This document shows, piece by piece, positions 33,511-42,021 of a DNA stretch of 64,000 nt. Source of the DNA: Dechloromonas hankyongensis (GTDB lineage Bacteria > Pseudomonadota > Gammaproteobacteria > Burkholderiales > Rhodocyclaceae); assembly GCF_022012295.1 (NCBI RefSeq), contig NZ_JAKLTN010000002.1, forward strand, positions 1,240,001-1,304,000, written 5' to 3'. The translations under genes were made by a program, and so were the position numbers. How positions within the stretch are numbered: position 1 is the first letter of the stretch; the number at the start of each line of letters is the position of its first letter. The notes under the pieces were generated by a model, which was not told where the DNA came from, did not search any database, and saw nothing but the letters and a program-made list of their open reading frames with translations.

Positions 33511-34853
33511 TGTCGCGCCTTCTCCTCTACGCCATCGTTTTCATCGAAGGATTCTGCTCGCTCGGCGCCGAAGTCATCGCCCTGCGCCGGCTACTGCCCC
33601 ATGTCGGCAGCTCCATCGTGGTCACCGCACCGACCATCGGCTTCTTCCTGCTCGCCCTGGCCCTCGGCTACGCTGCGGGCGCTCAGGTCAGCGCCGACTA
33701 CCGCCGCATCGTCGCCCGCAACTTTCTGATCTCCGCGATGCTGGCCGGATTGGGCCTGGCCGGCCTGAGCGTGGACTGGATGTTCGCCCATCTGCAACCG
33801 GTCCTGATTGCCTACCTGTGCTTCATTGCTGCCATCCTGTGCCCCATCGCCTGGCTGCTCGGCCAGACCGTGCCTATCCTGACCAACCTGATGCAAACGC
33901 AGCGCACCGGCGAAGCGAGCGGCATGGCGCTCTACTGGTCAACGCTCGGCTCCTTCCTCGGCTCGCTCACGCTGTCGCTGGTGGTCATGCAATGGCTGGG
34001 CGTTTCCGCGGCCGTTGCCGCGTGTGCTTTCGGTTTGCTGATCGGCGTCCTGCTGCTGGCCGGCCGGCAAGCGACAGTGGTGGCGCTCGCGCTGGCCACC
34101 GCCGGCCTGGTCGCCGCCATCAACCTCCTGCATGACCTGACGGCCGACACGGCCTACGCCGACTATGTCGTAAACGCCGTCGAAATCGAGGGGCAGCAGG
34201 ACGCGCGGGCCTTCATGGTCAACAAGTCGCTGGCTTCGCTGATCGATGCCAGCGAACCGCCACATTACACGCGCTACATCGAGCACCTGCGCCGGATATT
34301 GCGCGACGACCTTGGCTTCCGCGATCGGGATATCTTGGTCCTTGGCGCCGGCGGTTTCACGCTGTCGCACCGCGAGCCGGCGAACCGCTATACCTACGTC
34401 GACATCGATCCCAAAATTCGCGATGTCGCCGAACAGCACTTCCTGCACGACAATGCGCGTGGCGAATTCATCGCCGACGACGCCCGCCGCTTCATCGCCA
34501 CCACGGAGCGGCGCTTCGATGCCGTGGTCGTCGATGTCTACAGCTCGCACACCTCGATTCCCGGCCACCTGGTCACCCGCGAATTCTGGAGCGGCGCCCG
34601 CCGGGTGCTGAAGGCGGACGGTGTCCTGCTCGCCAACCTGATCCTCGACGGCAAGCTGGAGACGCCCTACGCCCGCAACCTGCTGGCGACCATAGAGAGC
34701 GTTTTCGGCCGCTGCGCGGTGGATGTGCTGCACAAGGGCAAGCCGCTGGCCAATGTCGAGGTCGCCTGTTTCGCCAGCAGCCAGCCGGCGTCGGTGCAGA
34801 TCTATCGCGACGAGAAGAACCGCGCCGATCTCGACCGCGCCCGTTCGCGGTAA
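33510..34853 (+). CDS. Membrane-fused spermidine synthase-like protein
   Basis: A 447-residue protein whose first 210 residues form about six membrane helices (FIEGFCSLGAEVIALRRLLP, TIGFFLLALALGYAAG, and others). Residues about 220-430 form a spermidine-synthase-like Rossmann methyltransferase fold: PHYTRYIEHLRRIL, DILVLGAGGFTLS (nucleotide loop), YVDIDPKI, and FDAVVVDVYSSH. Such fused proteins occur widely, but few have a proven product; aminopropyl transfer is only one possibility. The coupling with the RarD transporter is suggestive of making and moving one compound. It ends 46 bases from the convergent rlmB. Confidence 0.8.
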   Translation: MSRLLLYAIVFIEGFCSLGAEVIALRRLLPHVGSSIVVTAPTIGFFLLALALGYAAGAQVSADYRRIVARNFLISAMLAGLGLAGLSVDWMFAHLQPVLIAYLCFIAAILCPIAWLLGQTVPILTNLMQTQRTGEASGMALYWSTLGSFLGSLTLSLVVMQWLGVSAAVAACAFGLLIGVLLLAGRQATVVALALATAGLVAAINLLHDLTADTAYADYVVNAVEIEGQQDARAFMVNKSLASLIDASEPPHYTRYIEHLRRILRDDLGFRDRDILVLGAGGFTLSHREPANRYTYVDIDPKIRDVAEQHFLHDNARGEFIADDARRFIATTERRFDAVVVDVYSSHTSIPGHLVTREFWSGARRVLKADGVLLANLILDGKLETPYARNLLATIESVFGRCAVDVLHKGKPLANVEVACFASSQPASVQIYRDEKNRADLDRARSR

Positions 34854-34899
34854 TGCGGTGCGCCGCCGGCCAGCCCCCTGACCGACGGACTATCGCGGC

Positions 34900-35631
34900 T
34901 CAAGCCAGCCGACGTCGCGCCTCGAACAGGCATACGCCGGCCGCCACCGAGACGTTCAGGCTCTCGACGCTGCCGTGCATGGGAATCTTGACCAACTGGT
35001 CGCAGTTTTCGCGGGTCAGGCGACGCATGCCTTCGCCTTCCGCCCCCAGCACCCAGGCGGTGGCCTTGGGCCATTCGGCAGCGTAGAGATCGCTCTCCGC
35101 CTCGCCAGCCGTGCCGATCACCCAGATGTCGCGCTCCTGCAGTTCGCGCAGCGTCCGCGCCAGATTGGTGACCATCACGTAGGGCACCGTCTCGGCAGCG
35201 CCGCAGGCTGTCTTGGCCGCCACGTCGGTCAGGCCGACTGCCCGGTCCTTGGGGGCGATGACGGCATGGACGCCGGCCGCATCGGCAACCCGCAGGCAGG
35301 CGCCGAGGTTGCGCGGATCGGTGATGCCGTCGAGCATCAGCAGGAAAGCCGGCTCCTCGAGCGTATCGAGCACGTCGTCGAGATGGGCCACCTTGCGGCC
35401 GCCCTCGATGCGCGCCACCACGCCCTGGTGCTTGCCATCCGGCGCCATGCCGTCGAGCCGCTTGCCGTCGGTGGCGATGATGCGGATATCCTGCAATTCG
35501 GCGTGCTTGAGCAGGTCGCGGGCACGGGCATCCTGACGCGTCGCATCGACCATGATTTCCTTGATCGAACCCGGATCGTGGCGGAGTTTGGAGATGACGG
35601 CGTGGAAACCGTAGATCAGACGGGAGGACAT
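34900..35631 (-). CDS. rlmB: 23S rRNA (guanosine-2'-O-)-methyltransferase
   Basis: A 243-residue SPOUT methyltransferase. Residues 1-75 are the L30e-like substrate-binding part (SSRLIYGFHAVISKLRHD). Residues about 90-240 are the knotted catalytic domain with the three SpoU motifs: ITDPRNLGACLRVADAAGV, LGAEGEGMRRL and MHGSVESLNVSVAAGVCLFE. It methylates the 2'-O of G2251 in the P-loop of 23S rRNA. In many betaproteobacteria rlmB follows rnr; here rnr lies 2 kb away on the same strand, separated by the hemerythrin and HDOD genes. Confidence 0.94.
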   Translation of the reverse strand: MSSRLIYGFHAVISKLRHDPGSIKEIMVDATRQDARARDLLKHAELQDIRIIATDGKRLDGMAPDGKHQGVVARIEGGRKVAHLDDVLDTLEEPAFLLMLDGITDPRNLGACLRVADAAGVHAVIAPKDRAVGLTDVAAKTACGAAETVPYVMVTNLARTLRELQERDIWVIGTAGEAESDLYAAEWPKATAWVLGAEGEGMRRLTRENCDQLVKIPMHGSVESLNVSVAAGVCLFEARRRLA

Positions 35632-35690
35632 GACTGCTTTCAGAATTCAGGATGGCGGATTCTACCGCGTCGCCAGCCTCGCTCGCTAAA

Positions 35691-35710
35691 CGGCCGGGCT
35701 TTGCCGGCCG
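35691..35710 (-). terminator. Possible terminator after the hemerythrin gene
   Basis: A 7-bp stem CGGCCGG / CCGGCCG around a 6-base loop, followed on the minus strand by only TTT. It is a weak candidate. Confidence 0.35.
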
Positions 35711-35714
35711 CCTT

Positions 35715-36278
35715 TCAACCGTGGTCGATCAGCGCGTCGCTACGGGCCACCCAGCGAGCGAGCAACATATCGTGCAGGGAAATGTGGTTGTTGACCCAGC
35801 GCGACAGCAAGGCGTCCAGATCGCGGATGCGCGAAACGATATGCGAGGTGTCCAGCGCCGAAACGATTTCCTGGACCTTGGCGGCGATTTCGGCGTGGTC
35901 TTCCATGTGGGCCTCGCACACGTCGCGATCGACCACCTGCATCAGGGAATCGCGCATGATCGCCTCTTCGTTCTTGAAGTGATCGAGGATAAACGCGAAG
36001 ACGTCGCCGAGCAGGCCGATCAGGCTGCCCTCACAGCGCTCCTGCATCGACTTGGCGCACTCGGCGCAATCCTTGAACGACAGATAATCGCCACAAACCT
36101 TGCGCAGGTTGGCAATGGCACCGATCAGAAAGCGGTGCTCGAAGTCGATCAGCTTATGCCCGGTGACCAGTTCCGGCGGCAAAGCCCCCGCTTCCAGCCA
36201 ATGACCGACGGCATCCGATAACGAATCGACAGAACCGCCTCTCATGTCATGAATCGGCACGCTCCGCAGTTTCGTCAT
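35715..36278 (-). CDS. Hemerythrin-like di-iron protein with four-cysteine insertion
   Basis: A 187-residue bacteriohemerythrin-type protein with ATG 36278 as start. All di-iron ligand positions can be matched: H41 (with D45), H100-x3-E104, H124-x3-H128 and H165-x4-D170. That predicts reversible O2 binding or O2/NO sensing. Unlike plain bacteriohemerythrins (about 130 residues), it has a 40-residue N-terminal extension. It also has an enlarged helix A-B connection with cysteines C62, C71, C74 and C82 (C-x8-C-x2-C-x7-C), which could bind zinc or a cluster or form redox disulfides. It is transcribed away from an HDOD signalling gene across a 119-base A/T-rich gap. Confidence 0.85.
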   Translation of the reverse strand: MTKLRSVPIHDMRGGSVDSLSDAVGHWLEAGALPPELVTGHKLIDFEHRFLIGAIANLRKVCGDYLSFKDCAECAKSMQERCEGSLIGLLGDVFAFILDHFKNEEAIMRDSLMQVVDRDVCEAHMEDHAEIAAKVQEIVSALDTSHIVSRIRDLDALLSRWVNNHISLHDMLLARWVARSDALIDHG

Positions 36279-36397
36279 GGCCACCCCGCTATTTGGATAA
36301 CGCGGTATTTTAATTCGAAACGGATGAAATATGCTCAACGGGATACAGTTTTTGAATATCTAACCGTTAATGACTAATCAGGGCATGCGAGAGCAAG

Positions 36398-37264
36398 ATG
36401 CTTAAGGAAAACCAGAAACGTTGGGGCGTCGATCAATGGGCTGCCTACCTGAGCAACCATGATCTCCCTTGCATGCGGCGCTCGAAAACCCGCCTGCTTG
36501 AACTGGAAGCCGAGCGCGGGGAAAAATTATCGGCGCGCGACCTTGCCGACATCGCTGCCGCCGATCCTTTCCTGTGCCTTCGCCTGCTCCGGGAGGCCGA
36601 AGCGCATCGCGTGCAGCGCCTGGGGCACGAAACCACGACGCCGCTCGCCACGGTCATGCAGTTGGGTAGCGATACCGTCCACCAACTGCTGTTGAATTGC
36701 CCGGAAACCGATGAAACGAATGCCGGCCTGGCCGAATGCGAGGCGCGTGCGCACCTGGCCAGCCGCCTGGCGCTGCGCTGGGGAAGCGCGCGCGCCGACG
36801 TGTCGCCGGACGAGGTGGCCATGGCTGCCCTGTTATCGGAAATCGGCGAATTGCTGCTCTGGTCCTTTGCCCCCGACCTGCCATTGAACGCCCTCGCCGC
36901 GCTGCACTCCGGGCATTCCTCCCGCTCGCTGCAGGCTCAGGTCGATACCTGCGGCTTCCGCTTCAAGGACCTGACCCTGAAATGCGCCACCATATGGCAT
37001 CTGCCGTCGCTGCTCACGCAATTGATCCGCGGCATCGACAACACCCGGGCCAATTTGTCGCGCCTGTGCATCGACACGGCCCGCCACATCCTGACCGAGG
37101 GCGGCAGCAGCCCCGCCCTGCCGTCGGATATCGCCGAAGCCGGGCAGATCATTCCCGGCACCAGCCTGGCGTGGCTCGCCGAGCAACTGCCCGGCCTGGA
37201 CGAAACGCACATCGCCGGCATCGTTGCCAAGGCGGAAGACCTGCTCAATCCCAGCCATCCGTAG
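36398..37264 (+). CDS. HDOD-like signalling protein
   Basis: A 288-residue protein with a single divergent HDOD domain at about residues 20-220: LPCMRRSKTRLLELEAERG, DPFLCLRLLREAEAH, TPLATVMQLGSDTVHQLLLNCP, and MAALLSEIGELLLWSFAPDL. The HD residues of the ancestral phosphohydrolase site are absent (SEIGE instead of HDxG), so it is probably a non-catalytic adaptor. It pairs divergently with the hemerythrin gene, which hints at an oxygen- or redox-linked role. It ends 18 bases before the convergent end of rnr, with no terminator between them. Confidence 0.75.
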   Translation: MLKENQKRWGVDQWAAYLSNHDLPCMRRSKTRLLELEAERGEKLSARDLADIAAADPFLCLRLLREAEAHRVQRLGHETTTPLATVMQLGSDTVHQLLLNCPETDETNAGLAECEARAHLASRLALRWGSARADVSPDEVAMAALLSEIGELLLWSFAPDLPLNALAALHSGHSSRSLQAQVDTCGFRFKDLTLKCATIWHLPSLLTQLIRGIDNTRANLSRLCIDTARHILTEGGSSPALPSDIAEAGQIIPGTSLAWLAEQLPGLDETHIAGIVAKAEDLLNPSHP

Positions 37265-37282
37265 CGACGCGCAAGTCCTGGG

Positions 37283-39724
37283 TCAGCGCTGTTTGGCGGG
37301 CTGCTTGCGCGACGGTTTCGCTGCCACAGCCTTGGTCCGTCCGGCAGTCGGCTTGGCAGCGCCGGCCTTGGCGGACACTTTGGCCGATTTCGCCTTGGCT
37401 TTCGGTTTAGCTGCTGGCTTGGCTGCCGGTTTGATTGCCCGTTTTGCCGCTGGTTTGGCGGCAGGTTTGGCCACCGGCTTCACCATCGCCGCCGGTATTT
37501 TGGCACTGTCCGCCTTGGGCGCGGCTTTGCGGCCGGCCAGCCGGCGTTCGTCCTGGGCCAGCACGAAATCGATCCGGTTCGATTCAAGATCGGCCCTGAC
37601 CAGCTTGACGCGCACCCGGTCGCCCAGACGGAAACGCTGGCCGGTCCGTTCGCCCAGCATCTGGTGCTTGATGTTGTCGAACTGGAAATAATCCGACCCC
37701 AGTTCGGACACATGCACCAGGCCTTCGATGTAGATCGCGTCGAGCGCCACGAAAATGCCGAAGGCGGTCACCGCCGAGATCGTACCGTCGAACTCCTCGC
37801 CGATGCGCTCCTTCATGAAGAAACATTTCAGCCAGTTCTCGACGTCGCGCGTCGCCTCGTCGGCACGGCGCTCGGTGGCCGAACATTGCAGGCCGATATC
37901 GTCCCATTCGCGCTCCGGCACGTATTTCTCACCTTCCAGCACGGCCTTGATGGCGCGATGGACCAGCAAGTCGGGATAGCGCCGGATGGGCGAAGTGAAG
38001 TGGGTGTAATGGTCGTAGGCAAGGCCGAAGTGACCGACGTTGTCCGGGCTATACATCGCCTGCTTCAGCGAACGCAGCATCACCGTCTGCAGCAGTTGGA
38101 AGTCCGGTCTCTGCTTTACCTTCTCGAGCAGGATGCCGTAATCCTTAGCGCGCGGATCGTCACCGCCACCCAGGGCGAGACCGAATTCGCCGAGAAAGGC
38201 GCGCAGGTTCTTCAGTTTGTCCTCGGACGGGCCTTCGTGGACGCGATACAGGCAGATCTGCTTGTGCTTCTCGAGGAAAGCCGAGGCACACACGTTGGCG
38301 GCCAGCATGCACTCCTCGATGATGCGGTGGGCGTCGTTACGCACGACGGGCACGATGTTCTCGATCTTGCCCTGGTCGTTGAACAGCATCATCGTCTCGG
38401 TCGTCTCGAAATCGATGGCGCCGCGCTCGGCCCGTGCCTTGTGCAGCGCGCCGAAAAGCTTGTAGAGATTCTGCACGTGCGGCAGAACGGCCTGATGCGC
38501 CTCGGTTTCGGGCTTTTTTTCACCAGACAGCCAGGACCACACCAGGTTGTAGGTCAGTCGGGCATGCGAGCGGAAGACGGCAGGATAAAAACGGTACTTG
38601 CCGATCTTGCCCGCCGCGCTGATGTCCATGTCGCACACCATGGCCATCCGCTCGACATCCGGATTCAGCGAACAGATGCCGTTCGACAGCTTTTCCGGCA
38701 GCATGGGGATGACCCTGCGCGGGAAATAGACTGAATTGCCGCGCTCCAGCGCCTCACGGTCGAGCGCCATGCCCGGCTTGACGTAATGCGACACGTCGGC
38801 GATGGCCACCACCAGCCGCCAGCCGCGCCCCTTCTTTTCACAGAACACGGCATCGTCGAAATCGCGTGCCGTCTCGCCGTCGATGGTGACCAGCGGCAAT
38901 TCACGCAAATCCTCTCTGCCCTTCAGGTCGGTCTTGCGCACCTTGTCCGGCAGTTTCTTGTTCTCTTCCAGCGCTGCCCGTGAAAATTCGAAGGGCAGGT
39001 CATGCTTGCGCAGGGCGATCTCGATCTCCATGCCGGGATCGGCATAGTTGCCGAGCACTTCGATGATCTTGCCGATCGGCTGCGAATACTTGCTCGGCTG
39101 CTCGATGATCTCGACCATCACCACCTGCCCGGACAGCGGCTTGTCCTTGGCCTTCTTTTCCGGCGGCACCAGGATGTCCTGTGAAATGCGCTTGTTCTCG
39201 GGCACCACGACCACCACGCCATGCTCGACGAAAACCCGGCCGACCACGCGCGTATTCACCCGCTCGGTCACTTCGACGATGCTGCCCTCCGGACGCCCCT
39301 TGCGGTCGATGCCGGTGACCCGGACCAGCGCCCGGTCGCCATGCAGCACCTTGCCCATCTGGTGCTGGTCGAGAAAGATGTCGGCACTGCCGTCATCGGG
39401 AATCAGGAAGCCGTACCCGTCCGGATGGCCCTGGATCTTGCCCGGCGTCAGGCTGGCCCGCTCGGGCAGGATGTAAGCGCCCTTGCGGTTGCGCATAAGC
39501 TGCCCTTCGCGCTCCATGGCCCCCAGGCGGCGCTGGAACATCTCGCGCTCGCTGCCGGCGATATCGAGCAATTCGGTCAGTTCGATGAAACTGAGCGGCC
39601 GCCCCTCATCGGCCAGCATTTGCGAAACATACTCGCGCGACGGCAGGGGGAAGTCGTAGCGCGCCGACTCGCGCTCGAAAAATGGATCGGCCCGACGGAC
39701 CTTGGACAGCTTCTTTCTTGACAT
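37283..39724 (-). CDS. rnr: Ribonuclease R
   Basis: An 813-residue 3'-5' exoribonuclease. Order: N-terminal HTH (about 25-90), two cold-shock/OB domains, RNB catalytic core (about 255-590) with the metal site in ETARDFDDAVFCEK and the YTHFTSPIRRYPDLLVHR motif, and an S1 domain (about 640-720). It ends in an unusually long Lys/Ala/Pro-rich tail of about 80 residues made of imperfect AAKPAAKP repeats. It degrades structured RNA and helps rRNA and tmRNA quality control; the basic tail probably binds RNA or ribosomes. The start ATG 39724 overlaps the -35 of the oppositely oriented tRNA-Leu promoter. A longer frame upstream would run antisense through the tRNA gene and is rejected. Confidence 0.95.
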   Translation of the reverse strand: MSRKKLSKVRRADPFFERESARYDFPLPSREYVSQMLADEGRPLSFIELTELLDIAGSEREMFQRRLGAMEREGQLMRNRKGAYILPERASLTPGKIQGHPDGYGFLIPDDGSADIFLDQHQMGKVLHGDRALVRVTGIDRKGRPEGSIVEVTERVNTRVVGRVFVEHGVVVVVPENKRISQDILVPPEKKAKDKPLSGQVVMVEIIEQPSKYSQPIGKIIEVLGNYADPGMEIEIALRKHDLPFEFSRAALEENKKLPDKVRKTDLKGREDLRELPLVTIDGETARDFDDAVFCEKKGRGWRLVVAIADVSHYVKPGMALDREALERGNSVYFPRRVIPMLPEKLSNGICSLNPDVERMAMVCDMDISAAGKIGKYRFYPAVFRSHARLTYNLVWSWLSGEKKPETEAHQAVLPHVQNLYKLFGALHKARAERGAIDFETTETMMLFNDQGKIENIVPVVRNDAHRIIEECMLAANVCASAFLEKHKQICLYRVHEGPSEDKLKNLRAFLGEFGLALGGGDDPRAKDYGILLEKVKQRPDFQLLQTVMLRSLKQAMYSPDNVGHFGLAYDHYTHFTSPIRRYPDLLVHRAIKAVLEGEKYVPEREWDDIGLQCSATERRADEATRDVENWLKCFFMKERIGEEFDGTISAVTAFGIFVALDAIYIEGLVHVSELGSDYFQFDNIKHQMLGERTGQRFRLGDRVRVKLVRADLESNRIDFVLAQDERRLAGRKAAPKADSAKIPAAMVKPVAKPAAKPAAKRAIKPAAKPAAKPKAKAKSAKVSAKAGAAKPTAGRTKAVAAKPSRKQPAKQR
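37286..37500 (-). repeat. Imperfect Lys/Ala/Pro codon repeats in the rnr tail
   Basis: The 3' end of rnr consists of short degenerate repeats encoding variants of AAKPAAKP and KAKAKSAK. This low-complexity stretch is prone to length change by slippage or recombination. Confidence 0.6.
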
Positions 39725-39743
39725 TAACGGTATTTCCTCTAGA

Positions 39744-39745
<2 letters not shown>
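39718..39745 (+). promoter_or_regulatory. Promoter of first tRNA-Leu gene
   Basis: Consensus -35 TTGACA (39718-39723), a 16-base spacer and -10 TAGAAT (39740-39745), followed by the discriminator GCGCGC and the tRNA 20 bases later. The -35 hexamer overlaps the rnr start codon (39722-39724, minus strand), so RNA polymerase here and rnr translation signals share DNA. Confidence 0.75.
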
Positions 39746-39892
<147 letters not shown>

Positions 39893-39974
39893 TTTTCGGC
39901 TCCCGCCGAACGGCTGACCGAATTGTCTCACAGCGTCCGCAAAAATCCCGAATGCAATCTCTGTGCGAAAAATG

Positions 39975-40002
39975 TTTACAGCGGGCGAAAATCATGTAAA
40001 AT
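39975..40002 (+). promoter_or_regulatory. Promoter of second tRNA-Leu gene
   Basis: -35 TTTACA (39975-39980), a 16-base spacer and -10 TAAAAT (39997-40002). The upstream half is not part of the duplicated unit. Copy 2 therefore has a -35 of different origin but the same spacing as copy 1. Confidence 0.7.
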
Positions 40003-40021
40003 GCGCGCTCTTCGCACCTGT

Positions 40022-40106
<85 letters not shown>

Positions 40107-40121
40107 GCGATTTTGATTGAA

Positions 40122-40147
40122 GGCTTCGAGCGATCGAAGCCTTTTTT
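40122..40147 (+). terminator. Terminator of tRNA-Leu copy 2
   Basis: Same GGCTTCGA / TCGAAGCC stem as copy 1, followed by TTTTTT. Confidence 0.88.
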
Positions 40148-40283
40148 CATTTCTGCGCATGGCATTCCCGTACCCCGCCGACCGCTGTAACAATTGCTAA
40201 CAGAAGCGTACACAGCATCGGTAATCGCCCCCCTGCCATGACGCGTTATTCGGCTTGTTCCAACGACAATCACGAGCCGAATC

Positions 40284-40658
40284 ATGAAAAAGACTGCCAC
40301 CCTCTGCCTAGCTGCCGCCCTTGCCATGACCGTCAACACGTCGGCACAGGCCGACTGGGGGCGCCACCGCGGCGATTTCCGCCCGCCGATGCACGAACAC
40401 CATCACGGCGGCGGCAGTTGGGTAGGCCCGGCTGCCGTGCTGGCCATCGCCGGCCTGGCCATCGGCGCCGCCGCCTACAGCAACGCCTACGCGCAACCGG
40501 CGCCGGTCTATAGCGCACCGGTGTACGTCCCTCCTGCCCCGGTTTACAGCGCCCCTCCAGCGCGTAGTGACGTCTGGTACTACTGCGGCTCGTCCGATCA
40601 GTACTACCCCTACACCAACGCCTGCCCGGAAGGCTGGCAGGCCGTCCCGGCCCGCTAA
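40284..40658 (+). CDS. Small secreted Pro/Tyr-rich protein
   Basis: A 124-residue exported protein with signal peptide MKKTATLCLAAALAMTVNTSAQA. A His-rich stretch (MHEHHHGGG) is followed by a hydrophobic, glycine-rich segment (residues 46-66) that could sit in a membrane. A YSAPVYVPPAPVYSAPP repeat comes next. The tail has two Cys in WYYCGSSDQYYPYTNACPEGW, a pattern seen in other small proteobacterial envelope proteins of unknown role. It stands alone between the tRNA pair and purA. Confidence 0.75.
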   Translation: MKKTATLCLAAALAMTVNTSAQADWGRHRGDFRPPMHEHHHGGGSWVGPAAVLAIAGLAIGAAAYSNAYAQPAPVYSAPVYVPPAPVYSAPPARSDVWYYCGSSDQYYPYTNACPEGWQAVPAR

Positions 40659-40664
40659 AAACAA

Positions 40665-40685
40665 AACGGGCCCGCCGGGCCCGTT
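40665..40685. terminator. Bidirectional terminator between the small secreted gene and purA
   Basis: A 9-bp stem AACGGGCCC / GGGCCCGTT with a 3-base loop, AAAACA on one side and TTATT on the other. It serves both convergent genes. Confidence 0.8.
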
Positions 40686-40710
40686 ATTCATTGCCTCCGC
40701 TGAATGCGGA

Positions 40711-42018
40711 TTACTTGAACGGATGCTGCTTGAGGATGGTCTCGTCGCGCTCCGGACCGGTCGACACGATGGCGATCGGCACTTCGCACAGCTGTTCCAG
40801 ACGATTCAGGTAGGCCTGAGCATTGACCGGCAGGTCTTCCCAGCGCTTGACGCGGAAGGTGGTGCCCTCCCAGCCCGGCATCGTCTCGTAGATGGGCACG
40901 CAACGCGCCACATCATCGGCCCCAATTGGCAGCAGGTCGACCACCTTGTCGCCAAGCTGGTAGCCAGTGCAGATCTTGATTTCCTTCAGACCATCGAGCA
41001 CGTCCAGCTTGGTGATGCACAGCCCGGTCAGGCCGTTGATGCGGGCCGAACGGCGCAGCAGGGCGGCGTCGAACCAGCCGCAACGGCGCTTGCGCCCGGT
41101 CACCGTGCCGAATTCCTTGCCGACGCTGAACATCTGGTGGCCCGGCGTACCTTCGGTGTCGATATCCAGCTCGCTCGGGAACGGACCGCCACCAACGCGG
41201 GTGCAGTAGGCCTTGGTGATACCCAGCACGTAATGCAGCATGCCCGGGCCGATACCGGCGCCGGCTGCCGCCTGGCCGGCCACGCAGTTCGACGAGGTGA
41301 CGAACGGATAGGTGCCGTGGTCGATGTCGAGCAGGGTGCCCTGGGCGCCTTCGAACAGCATGTTCTGACCGGCCTTGTTGGCATCGTAGAGCGCCGCGGA
41401 GACGTCAACAACCAGCGGCTTGATGTATTCGGCATCGGCCATCGCCTGGTCGTAGACCATCTGGAAATCGACCGGATCGGCCTTGAAGTACTGGGTCAGC
41501 ACGAAATTGTGATATTCGAGGACTTCCTTCAGCTTCTCGGCAAAGCGCTCCGGATGGAACAGGTCATAGACGCGCAGGCCGCGGCGGGAAACCTTGTCCT
41601 CGTAAGTCGGGCCGATGCCCTTGCCGGTCGTACCGATCTTCTTGTCGGCGCACTTGGCGCCCTCGCGAGCCTTGTCGATGGCCGAATGGTACGGCAGGAT
41701 GATCGGACATCCCGGGCTGATCTTCAGGCGTGAACGAACGTCGATACCGCCCTTTTCCAGTTCGGCGATTTCGGAAATCAGGTGATGGATGTCGAGCACG
41801 ACACCGTTGCCGATGTAGCAATCGACGCCGTCACGCACGATGCCGGACGGCACCAGGTTCAGCTTGTAGACGTTTTCGCCGACAACCAGGGTATGGCCGG
41901 CATTGTGGCCGCCTTGGAAACGCACGACCCCGCTGGCGTGATCGGTCAGCCAGTCGACGATCTTGCCCTTACCCTCGTCGCCCCACTGGGTGCCCACCAC
42001 GATGACATTCTTGGCCAT
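40711..42018 (-). CDS. purA: Adenylosuccinate synthetase
   Basis: A 435-residue PurA. The GTP/IMP-binding start [17 protein letters not shown] (residues 7-23), the GGHNAGHT loop, [14 protein letters not shown] with RRGLRV, and the IGVGPFP-like [10 protein letters not shown] region are intact. It makes adenylosuccinate from IMP, aspartate and GTP for AMP synthesis. It is the last gene of the hfl-hisZ-purA run; only 3 bases separate it from hisZ. Confidence 0.97.
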   Translation of the reverse strand: MAKNVIVVGTQWGDEGKGKIVDWLTDHASGVVRFQGGHNAGHTLVVGENVYKLNLVPSGIVRDGVDCYIGNGVVLDIHHLISEIAELEKGGIDVRSRLKISPGCPIILPYHSAIDKAREGAKCADKKIGTTGKGIGPTYEDKVSRRGLRVYDLFHPERFAEKLKEVLEYHNFVLTQYFKADPVDFQMVYDQAMADAEYIKPLVVDVSAALYDANKAGQNMLFEGAQGTLLDIDHGTYPFVTSSNCVAGQAAAGAGIGPGMLHYVLGITKAYCTRVGGGPFPSELDIDTEGTPGHQMFSVGKEFGTVTGRKRRCGWFDAALLRRSARINGLTGLCITKLDVLDGLKEIKICTGYQLGDKVVDLLPIGADDVARCVPIYETMPGWEGTTFRVKRWEDLPVNAQAYLNRLEQLCEVPIAIVSTGPERDETILKQHPFK

Positions 42019-42021
42019 TTT

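Noticed and set aside
37286-37500. CRISPR-like short repeats in the rnr 3' end
   Set aside because: The repeats are imperfect, in frame and encode a Lys/Ala/Pro tail; there are no spacers.
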